A stretch of 5,699 nucleotides of DNA from B73-G16 sp964448445 (GCA_964448445.1 CAYVAU010000076.1:1-5699); one strand, 5' to 3'. Numbered from the stretch's first letter, positions 1 to 5,632 are shown. The notes: a model not told the origin generated them from the letters alone. Numbers and translations are program-made.

Positions 1-71
1 GGAACGCCCAGGGGGATGATCGCTTCGATCCGGTCACGGTGTTGGGATTGAGGGGGAGTGTAGAATTTTAA
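1..71 (+). CDS. C-terminal tail of an upstream protein, possibly an outer-membrane beta-barrel (partial)
   Basis: Reading from base 3, an open frame enters from the left edge and ends at TAA 69-71, giving a 22-residue tail ending FDPVTVLGLRGSVEF. The last residue is Phe, with hydrophobic residues at positions 3, 7 and 9 from the C-terminus (Val, Leu, Leu) and Gly at 5. This resembles the C-terminal beta-signal of porins and TonB-dependent receptors, which is recognised by the BAM complex. The stop lies 24 bases before the nikK start, so co-transcription is plausible, and a receptor or porin for nickel would fit the neighbourhood. The other two forward frames close early in this stretch (stops at about 17 and 51). 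The family cannot be named from 22 residues, so both the coding call and the barrel call are tentative. Confidence 0.5.
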   Translation, partial: NAQGDDRFDPVTVLGLRGSVEF

Positions 72-78
72 AGACCTT

Positions 79-90
79 AAGGAGGAGGTG
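79..90 (+). promoter_or_regulatory. Strong Shine-Dalgarno sequence for nikK
   Basis: The purine run AAGGAGGAGGTG contains two overlapping good anti-SD matches (AAGGAGG and GGAGGTG). It ends 5 bases before the ATG at 96. It fixes the nikK start and suggests efficient translation of the first nik gene. Confidence 0.85.
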
Positions 91-95
91 CTGCC

Positions 96-869
96 ATGAG
101 GAAGGCCTTGTTTTCCTTGGGGTTATCGGTGCTTTTGGTGTTGTTCGGGAAGGCTACATGGGCCCATTTTGGGATGATCCTCCCCTCCGACGATATCGTG
201 GCCCAGGGGGAGGGGAGGAAGGTAGAGTTACGCCTCATGTTCCTTCATCCCTTTGAGGGGGATTGGATGGACTGGGGGAAGCCCAAAGCCGTTGGGGTCC
301 TCTGGAGGGGCAAAAAGGGCGAGGACCTCACCCAAAGGGTCGTCCCCTTGAAGGTCAAAGGGAGACAGGCATGGAAGGTGGAGTACGTGTTGAAGAGGCC
401 GGGGGACTACGTCTTTTACCTAAAGCCAGAGCCTTATTGGGAACCGGCCGAGGGCAAGTTCATAGCCCATTATCCCAAGGTCGTGGTGAACGCCTTTGGA
501 CTTGAGGAGGGCTGGGATGCGGTAGTGGGCCTGCCGGTGGAGATAGTCCCCCTGGTCAGGCCTTACGGCCTCTGGACGGGCAACTGCTTCAGGGGGTTGG
601 TGCTGGTGGACGGCAAACCGGCCCCTGACCTTGAAATAGAGGTCGAGTATTTCAATGAGGGCCAGGAGGTGAAGGCCCCTGCTGGGCCCTTTGTCACCCA
701 GGTGATAAAGACCGATTCGCAAGGGGTCTTCTGTTATTCGATGCCCAGGGCGGGCTGGTGGGGCTTTGCCGCCCTCGCCGATGCCCCTTACAAGTTGAGC
801 AGGAAAGGGAAGGAGTACCCCGTGGAGCTCGGAGGGATTATCTGGGTTAGGGTAGAGGATATGCGCTGA
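96..869 (+). CDS. nikK: NikK-like periplasmic accessory protein of a nickel ECF transporter (DUF4198 family)
   Basis: The 257-residue protein has an export signal (basic MRK, hydrophobic core about 5-18, probable cleavage after Ala23 in TWA), giving a mature protein that begins at His24 (HFGMILP). No other membrane segment is seen, so it should be soluble in the periplasm or membrane-associated there. Features typical of the DUF4198/NikK family are the N-terminal H-F-x-M-x-x-P, FLHPFEGDWMDW (50-61, with His51), His125 in KFIAHYP, a WTGNCFRGLVLVDGKPAP segment that begins a beta-sandwich carboxypeptidase-regulatory-like domain (about 160-215), and an AGWWGFAA motif (219-226). Members are found beside NikM/NikQ/NikO transporters and are thought to help deliver Ni2+; the exact biochemical role is not established. 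The start is set by the strong SD at 79-90. The stop overlaps the nikM start as TGATG. The nickel assignment rests on family and context, and cobalt cannot be excluded. Confidence 0.82.
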   Translation: MRKALFSLGLSVLLVLFGKATWAHFGMILPSDDIVAQGEGRKVELRLMFLHPFEGDWMDWGKPKAVGVLWRGKKGEDLTQRVVPLKVKGRQAWKVEYVLKRPGDYVFYLKPEPYWEPAEGKFIAHYPKVVVNAFGLEEGWDAVVGLPVEIVPLVRPYGLWTGNCFRGLVLVDGKPAPDLEIEVEYFNEGQEVKAPAGPFVTQVIKTDSQGVFCYSMPRAGWWGFAALADAPYKLSRKGKEYPVELGGIIWVRVEDMR

Positions 870-1471
870 TGCACATATCCGAAGGGGTACTGTCCGGTCA
901 GGTCTTGGCAGCAGGGGGAGTGCTTTCGGCAGCAGGCACTGCGGTGGGGCTCGCGAAGACGGAGTATTACGAGATACCGCGGGTGGCCCTTCTTTCTGCG
1001 GCCTTCTTCGTGGCCTCCCTCATCCACGTGCCGCTGGGCCCAAGCAGCGTCCACCTGATACTGAACGGGCTTTTGGGGATAGTGCTCGGCTGGGCGTCCT
1101 TTCCGGCAGTGCTGGTGGGTCTATCCCTTCAGGCCGTGATGTTTCAGTTCGGCGGGCTTACCACCCTGGGGGTGAACACCTTCAACATGGCCTTTCCCGC
1201 GCTTTTGGCCTTCTGGCTCTTTGGGCCATTGGTGAGGGCGAAAAGGAGCTCCTGGGCCCTTTTCGGCGGGGCGCTGGCTGGGGCCTTTTCTGTGGCCGCG
1301 GCGGGGGTGCTGGTGGCGGCCTCTCTGGCCTTAAGCGGCGAGGCATTTGCGGCCGTGGCGAAGCTGGTGCTCTTTGCCCATCTGCCAATAATGGCCCTGG
1401 AGGCCATCGTCACGGCCTTCGCCGTGGGGTTTCTGCGGAAGGTGAGGCCGGAGGTGCTGGGGGTGAGGTGA
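869..1471 (+). CDS. nikM: NikM, substrate-binding membrane (S) component of a nickel ECF transporter (CbiM/NikM family)
   Basis: The 200-residue, very hydrophobic protein has about six membrane segments. It starts MHISEG, the hallmark of CbiM/NikM proteins, in which the N-terminal amine, the first backbone amides and His2 form a square-planar metal site. A further ligand histidine corresponds to His62 in SSVHLILNGLLGIVLG, which aligns with the SVHLxxxGLxG motif of the family. The family C-terminal motif is also present (HLPIMALEAIVTAF with FLRKVRPEVL, 171-197). The start is not negotiable, because the metal site requires Met1-His2. The ATG overlaps the nikK stop by one base (TGATG), implying translational coupling. 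NikM captures Ni2+ or Co2+ and works with NikQ and NikO. The neighbouring nikK and nikL favour nickel over cobalt, and a separate cbiN/nikN-type subunit gene is absent. Confidence 0.92.
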   Translation: MHISEGVLSGQVLAAGGVLSAAGTAVGLAKTEYYEIPRVALLSAAFFVASLIHVPLGPSSVHLILNGLLGIVLGWASFPAVLVGLSLQAVMFQFGGLTTLGVNTFNMAFPALLAFWLFGPLVRAKRSSWALFGGALAGAFSVAAAGVLVAASLALSGEAFAAVAKLVLFAHLPIMALEAIVTAFAVGFLRKVRPEVLGVR

Positions 1472-1989
1472 TGAGGTGGTGGGTGGTTGCGATGGTGGTG
1501 TTTTTCGCCCAGGCAGCGATGGCCCACAAGGTCGTGGTCTTCCCTTATGTGGAGGGCGACAGGGTCTGTGTGGAGGCGTATTTCTCCGATGGGTCCCCCG
1601 CCAAGGGTGCCGAGGTGAGGGTGTACAGCTCGGACGGAAGGTTGCTCCTTCAGGGGAAGACCTCTGAACAGGGCTTCTTCTCCTTCCGCCCTCCCGAAAG
1701 GGGGGATCTGAAGGTGGTCCTCATCGCCTCTATGGGCCACAGGGCGGAGGCGATGGTAAAGGCAGCGGAGTTGCCCGCTGTTCAGGTGGAAGAGAGGCCT
1801 TACGAGCAAGTGGTTGATGCTGCGCAGCTACGGGCCATCCTGCGCGAGGAGTTAAGGCCTGTGCTCGAGGAGTTGCACCGTCAGAGGGCCAGGGGCTTTT
1901 CCCTGGGCGAAGTGGTGGGAGGAATAGGGTGGATCGTGGGGCTTGCCGGCCTGTGGATGATGCTCAAGGGGAGGAGAAGGCATGGATGA
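1471..1989 (+). CDS. nikL: NikL-like accessory component of a nickel ECF transporter (CbiL/NikL type), membrane anchored
   Basis: This gene encodes 172 residues from ATG 1471; an in-frame GTG at 1468 sits immediately before it. The ATG overlaps the nikM stop (TGATG) and follows the purine stretch GGTGAGG. The protein has an N-terminal signal (about 1-18, cleavage after AMA), leaving a mature His19 in HKVVVFPYVEGD, a sequence typical of NikL. An Ig-like/carboxypeptidase-regulatory domain follows (about 20-95), with GSPAKGAEVRVY, TSEQGFFSFRPP and SMGHRAEAM (His90). An acidic/basic helix likely to form a coiled coil (about 113-141) leads to one C-terminal membrane helix (about 147-165) and an Arg-rich cytoplasmic end. 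The topology is therefore an exported metal-facing domain tethered beside NikM. The family substitutes for NikN in many nickel ECF systems. Its detailed role in metal loading is inferred. Confidence 0.83.
   Translation: MRWWVVAMVVFFAQAAMAHKVVVFPYVEGDRVCVEAYFSDGSPAKGAEVRVYSSDGRLLLQGKTSEQGFFSFRPPERGDLKVVLIASMGHRAEAMVKAAELPAVQVEERPYEQVVDAAQLRAILREELRPVLEELHRQRARGFSLGEVVGGIGWIVGLAGLWMMLKGRRRHG
1966..1976 (+). promoter_or_regulatory. Shine-Dalgarno sequence for nikQ inside nikL
   Basis: The sequence AAGGGGAGGAG lies within the last codons of nikL, ending 5 bases before the nikQ ATG at 1982. It supports that start and an 8-base nikL/nikQ overlap. Confidence 0.7.
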
Positions 1990-2737
1990 GGTGTTTGCAC
2001 AGGGCAGCAGTCCCGTTCACCGGCTCGACCCCAGGGTGAAGCTGCTCGGGGCCGCCATCTTCTCCGTAGAGGTGGCCCTCATCAAGGATGTGCGGGTGGC
2101 CCTTTTGGCTCTGTTTCTCCCCCTTCTGCTCATCAACCTGGCGGGGCTGAGCTGGCAGAGGGTGTTCAAGAGGCTCCTGGTGGTGAACGCCTTCGTATTG
2201 ATGCTCTGGGTGGTCCTTCCCTTCAGCACCCCGGGGGAAAGGCTGCTTGAGCTTGGGCCCTTTTGTGCCACCGCCCAAGGGGTTATGAAGGCCCTCACCA
2301 TCACGGTCAAGTCCAACGCGATCCTCCTTGCCACCATAGCCCTTCTGGGTACCTCCTCCATCTTCGAGCTGGTGCATGGCTTGAGGCACCTGCGGGTGCC
2401 GGACAAACTGGTGCAGCTGTTTTTCTTCTGCTTCCGTTACATCCACGTGCTGGAGGAGGAATCGGGAAGGCTTCACAAGGCGATGAAGGTGCGGGGCTTT
2501 GAGCCCTCCAACGACCTGCATACGCTGCGCAGTTACGCCTATCTGGTGGGGCAGCTCCTCCTGAGGGGATATGACCGCTCCGAACGCGTCCACAAGGCCA
2601 TGCTCTGCAGGGGTTTCGACGGGAGGTTCTGGCTGCTTGAGCACTTCGTGATGAAGGGCAAAGACGCTGTGGCCTTCTTGGGGATGCTGTCATGGTGCAC
2701 ATTTCTGGCGTTGCTGCAATGGGGCAGGATGTGGTGA
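1982..2737 (+). CDS. nikQ: NikQ, transmembrane coupling (T) component of a nickel ECF transporter (CbiQ/EcfT family)
   Basis: The 251-residue protein begins in the CbiQ style (SSPVHRLDPRVKLLG, 9-23) and has about five hydrophobic segments (roughly 22-34, 37-57, 64-80, 105-130 and 227-248). The two cytoplasmic A-R-G signatures that dock EcfT onto the ATPase are both intact: AMKVRG (167-172) and AMLCRG (206-211). They lie in the helical region preceded by FRYIHVLEEE and LLLRGYDRSERV. Length is normal for CbiQ. It couples ATP hydrolysis by NikO to metal release from NikM. The gene overlaps nikL by 8 bases and the start of nikO at its 3' end, so stoichiometric, translationally coupled expression is likely. 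Assignment to the family is secure; the nickel specificity comes from the neighbours. Confidence 0.92.
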   Translation: MDEVFAQGSSPVHRLDPRVKLLGAAIFSVEVALIKDVRVALLALFLPLLLINLAGLSWQRVFKRLLVVNAFVLMLWVVLPFSTPGERLLELGPFCATAQGVMKALTITVKSNAILLATIALLGTSSIFELVHGLRHLRVPDKLVQLFFFCFRYIHVLEEESGRLHKAMKVRGFEPSNDLHTLRSYAYLVGQLLLRGYDRSERVHKAMLCRGFDGRFWLLEHFVMKGKDAVAFLGMLSWCTFLALLQWGRMW

Positions 2738-3378
2738 TAAGGCTCGAAGGGATTTCCTTCAGCTACCCCGGCAGGGAGGTGCTCAAGGGGCTTTCCCTGC
2801 AGGTGCGCAGGGGGGAGCGGGTGGGAATCACAGGGCCCAACGGCTCGGGGAAGACCACCCTGCTTCACATAATCGTTGGATTGCTCAGGCCTCAGGTAGG
2901 CACCGTGGAGGTTTTTGGCCGCATTCCGAAGGGAGAAGAGGACTTCCAGCAGGTGAGGAGGAAAGTAGGTCTGCTCTTTCAGGACCCAGACGATCAGCTC
3001 TTCTGTCCCACGGTCATCGAAGATGTGGCCTTCGGTCCCCTGAATTTGGGGATAAAAGGACCTAGAGCGAAGGCCTTGGCAAGGGAGATCCTCCAAAGGA
3101 TGGGCCTTGGGGAACTTGAGGACAGGCCCATCCACACCCTCTCGGGTGGAGAGAAGAGATTGGTGTCCCTCGCCTCTGTCCTGGCCATGGGCCCCGAAAT
3201 CTTGCTTTTAGATGAGCCCACCTCGGGACTCGATGAGGAGACGCGCGAGAGGGTCCTTCGGATCCTGGATGAATCAGCTGAGACTTATATCCTGGTGAGC
3301 CACGATCACGAAATCCTTCAACGGGCCACCACTTCCCTTTACCGCCTGAATTCGGGAAGGCTCCACCCCTTGAGATAG
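2719..3378 (+). CDS. nikO: NikO, ATPase (A) component of a nickel ECF transporter (CbiO/EcfA family)
   Basis: This is a complete ABC ATPase of 219 residues from ATG 2719. Visible motifs are the A-loop aromatic Tyr16 in FSYPG, Walker A GPNGSGKTT (39-47), Q-loop Gln88 in LFQDPDDQLF, a pattern typical of CbiO/EcfA, signature LSGGEKR (141-147), Walker B ILLLDEPT (161-168), D-loop SGLD (169-172) and H-loop His195 in VSHDHE. It powers the NikM/NikQ complex from the cytoplasmic face. The start is ambiguous. ATG 2692 has a weak SD (GGGGA) but adds nine unlikely residues. ATG 2719 has no clear SD. GTG 2734 overlaps the nikQ stop as GTGA, follows GGGGCAGGA and starts right at the conserved VIRLEGISFSYPG. 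All three share the stop and every motif. The C-terminus is short, lacking the extra regulatory domain of some CbiO proteins. Confidence 0.92.
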   Translation: MGQDVVIRLEGISFSYPGREVLKGLSLQVRRGERVGITGPNGSGKTTLLHIIVGLLRPQVGTVEVFGRIPKGEEDFQQVRRKVGLLFQDPDDQLFCPTVIEDVAFGPLNLGIKGPRAKALAREILQRMGLGELEDRPIHTLSGGEKRLVSLASVLAMGPEILLLDEPTSGLDEETRERVLRILDESAETYILVSHDHEILQRATTSLYRLNSGRLHPLR

Positions 3379-3381
3379 CCC

Positions 3382-4164
3382 TCACTGGCCCCTGAACTCG
3401 GGCTTTCGCTTCTCCAGGAAGGCCTTCATGCCCTCTTTCTGATCCTGGGTGGAGAAGAGGTTTGCCCAGGCCTCGATCTCCATGGCCTCTCCCTGGCGCA
3501 GACCTCCCTCAAGGCCTTCGTTGACAAGCTCCTTGGACATCTTTACCGCGATAGGGCCGTTTTGGGCGATCCTCCGGGCCAGGGCCTTGGCCTCCTCCAG
3601 GAGCTTACCGGGTTCACAGACGCGGTTCACTATCCCGAGTTCGTAGGCCTTCTTGGCATCCACCATCTCGCCCGTGAAGATCAATTCCTTGGCCCGAGCC
3701 CTCCCTATCAGACGCGGCAGCCTCTGCGTCCCACCAAATCCCGGGCTTATCCCCAAGGTGACCTCGGGCAGTCCCAGCCTTGCATTTTCCGAAGCAAAGA
3801 TTATGTCGCAGGCCAAGGCCAGCTCGAGCCCTCCACCGAGGGCATAGCCGTTTACAGCGGCTATCACCGGCCAGGGGAAGTCCTCGATCATCTTGAGGGT
3901 CTCGTGACCGAGGCGGGAAAACTCAAGGGCCTCCTTGGCATCCATGTTGGCCATCTCCGAGATATCGGCACCGGCTATGAAGGCCTTTTCCCCTTCCCCC
4001 GTGATGATGAGGACCCTCACCTGGGGATCTTCTGAAAGCTCCTTTAACGCCCTCTGTAGTTCCAGTAAGGTCGCGCGGTTTAGGGCATTGAGGACCTTGG
4101 GTCTGTTGATCTTGAGGATGGCGATGTTGTCCTCCCTTTCCACCTTGAGGCTCTCGTAAGTCAT
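3382..4164 (-). CDS. Enoyl-CoA hydratase/crotonase (3-hydroxybutyryl-CoA dehydratase type)
   Basis: The 260-residue protein matches the usual crotonase length. It should interconvert 2-enoyl-CoA (probably crotonyl-CoA) and 3-hydroxyacyl-CoA in the cytoplasm. Both glutamates that define true hydratases are present at the expected 20-residue spacing: Glu114 in GGGLELALACD and Glu134 in GLPEVTLG, matching Glu144 and Glu164 of the rat mitochondrial enzyme. The oxyanion-hole segments AFIAGADISEM (61-71) and NGYALGGG (105-112) and the motif PGFGGTQRLPR (141-151) are also intact. I chose ATG 4164 because the SD GGAGG (4176-4172) is 7 bases away. ATG 4170, which adds MR and overlaps the thiolase stop as ATGA, is too close to that SD but remains possible. 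The gene follows the thiolase in one operon, so a role in butanoate or fatty-acid metabolism is inferred; chain-length preference cannot be read from sequence. Confidence 0.93.
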   Translation of the reverse strand: MTYESLKVEREDNIAILKINRPKVLNALNRATLLELQRALKELSEDPQVRVLIITGEGEKAFIAGADISEMANMDAKEALEFSRLGHETLKMIEDFPWPVIAAVNGYALGGGLELALACDIIFASENARLGLPEVTLGISPGFGGTQRLPRLIGRARAKELIFTGEMVDAKKAYELGIVNRVCEPGKLLEEAKALARRIAQNGPIAVKMSKELVNEGLEGGLRQGEAMEIEAWANLFSTQDQKEGMKAFLEKRKPEFRGQ

Positions 4165-4166
4165 CC

Positions 4167-5462
4167 TCATCCCTCCCTCTCGACGATCATGGCCATTCCT
4201 TGGCCACCGCCTATGCACATGGTGGCCAGTCCCCAGCGGACCTTGCGGCGCTTCATCTCATAAAGGAGGGTCACCATCACCCTCGCCCCCGTGCAACCTA
4301 TGGGGTGACCGAGGGAGATACCGCTTCCGTGCACATTGGTGTTATCAAGGCTCAATCCCAATTCCCTCATGCAGGCTATGGCCTGGGCTGCAAAAGCCTC
4401 GTTGAGTTCCACCAGGTCGATGTCCTTGATCTGCAAGCCCGTCTTCTTCAGCACCTTCCTGACAGCGGGTATTGGACCGAGGCCCATGTACGCGGGATCA
4501 ACGGCTCCCGATGCCCATGCCCTTATGGTGGCCATCGGTTCGAGACCAAGCTCCTTTGCCCTTTCCTTGGACATAAGCAGGACCGCTGCCGCTGCATCGT
4601 TTATGCCGGAGGCATTGCCGGCCGTAACGGTTCCATCCTTTTTGAACACCGGCGGGAGCTTGGCCATCTTTTCCAGGCTCGTGTCCATGGGCCTCTCATC
4701 GGTGTCAAAGACCACGGGCTCGCCCTTCCTCTGGGGGACAACCACCGGCACTATCTCCTCCTTGAATATCCCCTCCTTTATAGCCGCACGGGCCCTCTGG
4801 TGGCTCAAGAGACCGAGCTTGTCCTGCTCCTCACGGCTTATCCGGTAAAGCTCGGCGATGTTCTCCGCGGTATACCCCATATGGTATCCGTAAAAGATCT
4901 CCCACAGACCGTCCAGGACCATCAGGTCGTAAAGTTCCCCCTTGGTATCCACATTCATCCTATACCCCCACCGGGCCTTGGGCAGCCCGTAGGGCACAGC
5001 GCTCATGTTCTCCATCCCCCCTGCCACCACGATCTCGGCCTCCCCCGACATGATGGCCTGGGCCCCAAGGGCTATGGCCTTGAGCCCCGATGCACAAACC
5101 TTGTTCACCGTAAAGGCATTGGTCTCCTTGGGAAGACCGGCATAGATGGTGGCCTGACGTGCAACATTCTGCCCCTGACCCGCCTGAAGCACACACCCCA
5201 TTATCACCTCGTCAATATGCACCGGCCTAAGCCCCTCATCCCAGTCATAGTACTGCCTTTCAAGCTCGGTAATTCCCCTCCCCTTTAGTAGATCAGGGGC
5301 GACCTCCAAGACCTCCTCCGAAGGCACGGGCCTCAACCCCGCCCTCTTCAACACCTCCTTTATTACCGTGCTCCCCAACTTCACCACAGGGACATCCCTC
5401 AAACTCCCCCCAAAGGACCCTATGGCCGTCCTCACACCACTGACGATAACCACTTCCCTCAT
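4167..5462 (-). CDS. Thiolase, acetyl-CoA C-acetyltransferase type, with an N-terminal insertion
   Basis: The 431-residue thiolase should condense two acetyl-CoA to acetoacetyl-CoA, or cleave 3-ketoacyl-CoA in reverse. The active site is complete: nucleophilic Cys123 in NKVCASGLKA, Asn354 in VELNEAFAAQ, His386 in SLGHPIG and second Cys416 in ATMCIGGGQG. In the Zoogloea ramigera enzyme (392 residues) the matching positions are 89, 316, 348 and 378. The offset is 34 at the first cysteine and 38 afterwards, so most of the extra length is an insertion at about residues 44-81, between KRAGL and IDEVIMG. Start: ATG 5462 has AAGGAG 8 bases upstream, whereas an in-frame GTG at 5471 overlaps that SD and is unlikely. 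The gene is the first of a two-gene operon with the crotonase, behind its own promoter. The exact substrate (acetoacetyl-CoA or longer 3-ketoacyl-CoA) is not certain. Confidence 0.93.
   Translation of the reverse strand: MREVVIVSGVRTAIGSFGGSLRDVPVVKLGSTVIKEVLKRAGLRPVPSEEVLEVAPDLLKGRGITELERQYYDWDEGLRPVHIDEVIMGCVLQAGQGQNVARQATIYAGLPKETNAFTVNKVCASGLKAIALGAQAIMSGEAEIVVAGGMENMSAVPYGLPKARWGYRMNVDTKGELYDLMVLDGLWEIFYGYHMGYTAENIAELYRISREEQDKLGLLSHQRARAAIKEGIFKEEIVPVVVPQRKGEPVVFDTDERPMDTSLEKMAKLPPVFKKDGTVTAGNASGINDAAAAVLLMSKERAKELGLEPMATIRAWASGAVDPAYMGLGPIPAVRKVLKKTGLQIKDIDLVELNEAFAAQAIACMRELGLSLDNTNVHGSGISLGHPIGCTGARVMVTLLYEMKRRKVRWGLATMCIGGGQGMAMIVEREG
4172..4176 (-). promoter_or_regulatory. Shine-Dalgarno sequence for the crotonase gene inside the thiolase 3' end
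   Basis: GGAGG sits within the purine run AGAGGGAGGG that encodes the last residues of the thiolase. It is 7 bases from ATG 4164 but only 1 base from ATG 4170, which favours the inner start. Confidence 0.6.
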
Positions 5463-5470
5463 TGTCTCCA

Positions 5471-5476
5471 CTCCTT
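5471..5476 (-). promoter_or_regulatory. Shine-Dalgarno sequence that fixes the thiolase start
   Basis: AAGGAG on the minus strand is separated by 8 bases from ATG 5462. It overlaps the alternative GTG at 5471, which argues against that codon as the start. Confidence 0.75.
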
Positions 5477-5495
5477 CTTTAGGAAATTTTTCACA

Positions 5496-5523
5496 ATTCT
5501 ACGGACTTTCGCAACTTTGTCAA
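5496..5523 (-). promoter_or_regulatory. Sigma70-type promoter of the thiolase-crotonase operon
   Basis: On the minus strand a perfect -35 box TTGACA (5523-5518) is followed after 16 bases by a -10 box TAGAAT (5501-5496). Transcription would begin near 5489, leaving a leader of about 27 bases before ATG 5462. The promoter lies between the tRNA gene and the thiolase, so the operon need not depend on read-through from the tRNA. Confidence 0.75.
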
Positions 5524-5529
5524 CGGGAG

Positions 5530-5544
5530 GGGGAAATAAAAAAA
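5530..5544 (-). terminator. Probable terminator T-tract directly after tRNA-Leu
   Basis: One base after the encoded CCA the minus strand has seven consecutive T residues (5544-5538), followed by ATTTCCCC. There is no separate hairpin; the tRNA's own G+C-rich T-arm and acceptor stem would have to act as the upstream structure. It is a reasonable site for 3'-end formation, but this is inferred. Confidence 0.5.
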
Positions 5545-5545
5545 C

Positions 5546-5632
5546 TGGTGCCGAAGGGGGGACTCGAACCCCCACGGGCTTACGCCCACCACCCCCTCAA
5601 GATGGCGTGTCTACCAATTCCACCACTTCGGC
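5546..5632 (-). tRNA. tRNA-Leu, anticodon GAG, CCA encoded
   Basis: The minus strand folds into a complete class II tRNA. The 7-bp acceptor stem is GCCGAAG/CTTCGGC, the D-arm is GTG/CAC with loop GAATTGGTAGA, and the anticodon stem is CCATC/GGTGG (one T-G wobble) around loop TTGAGGG, giving anticodon GAG at 5598-5596. The long variable arm of 15 bases has a GGGC/GCCC stem, and the T-arm is GGGGG/CCCCC with loop TTCGAGT. The discriminator base is A, as required for leucine tRNAs, and CCA (5548-5546) is encoded. Without CCA the molecule is 84 nt (5549-5632). It would read CUC and CUU codons. No intron or mismatch in the stems is seen. It is the only RNA gene found in the window. Confidence 0.97.

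Noticed and set aside
61..72. TAGAATTTTAAA upstream of nikK as a -10 element of a nik promoter.
   Set aside because: No acceptable -35 hexamer lies 15-19 bases upstream; the nearest candidates (TTGGGA, TTGAGG) are spaced about 13 bases away. The sequence is explained as the end of the upstream frame.
1..95. A cobalamin or nickel/cobalt (NiCo) riboswitch, or a NikR operator, ahead of nikK.
   Set aside because: The interval is too short and appears to be coding; no GTGTGA/TCACAC-type palindrome or conserved riboswitch core was seen. Any such element would lie left of the window.
1964..2644. A 226-codon frame on the - strand opposite nikQ, and a 221-codon one opposite nikM/nikL (1144-1809).
   Set aside because: Both are mirror frames of genes with strong family motifs, have biased composition (His, Pro, Gln, Gly), and would break the operon logic.
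4200..5288. A 362-codon open frame on the + strand antisense to the thiolase gene.
   Set aside because: It is His/Pro/Gly-rich with no recognisable domain or ribosome-binding site, and the opposite strand holds a full thiolase with all catalytic residues. Long antisense frames are expected in G+C-rich genes.
5485..5501. A palindromic operator at GAATTGTGAAAAATTTC overlapping the thiolase -10 region.
   Set aside because: Only five of eight position pairs are complementary, which is close to what an A+T-rich stretch gives by chance.
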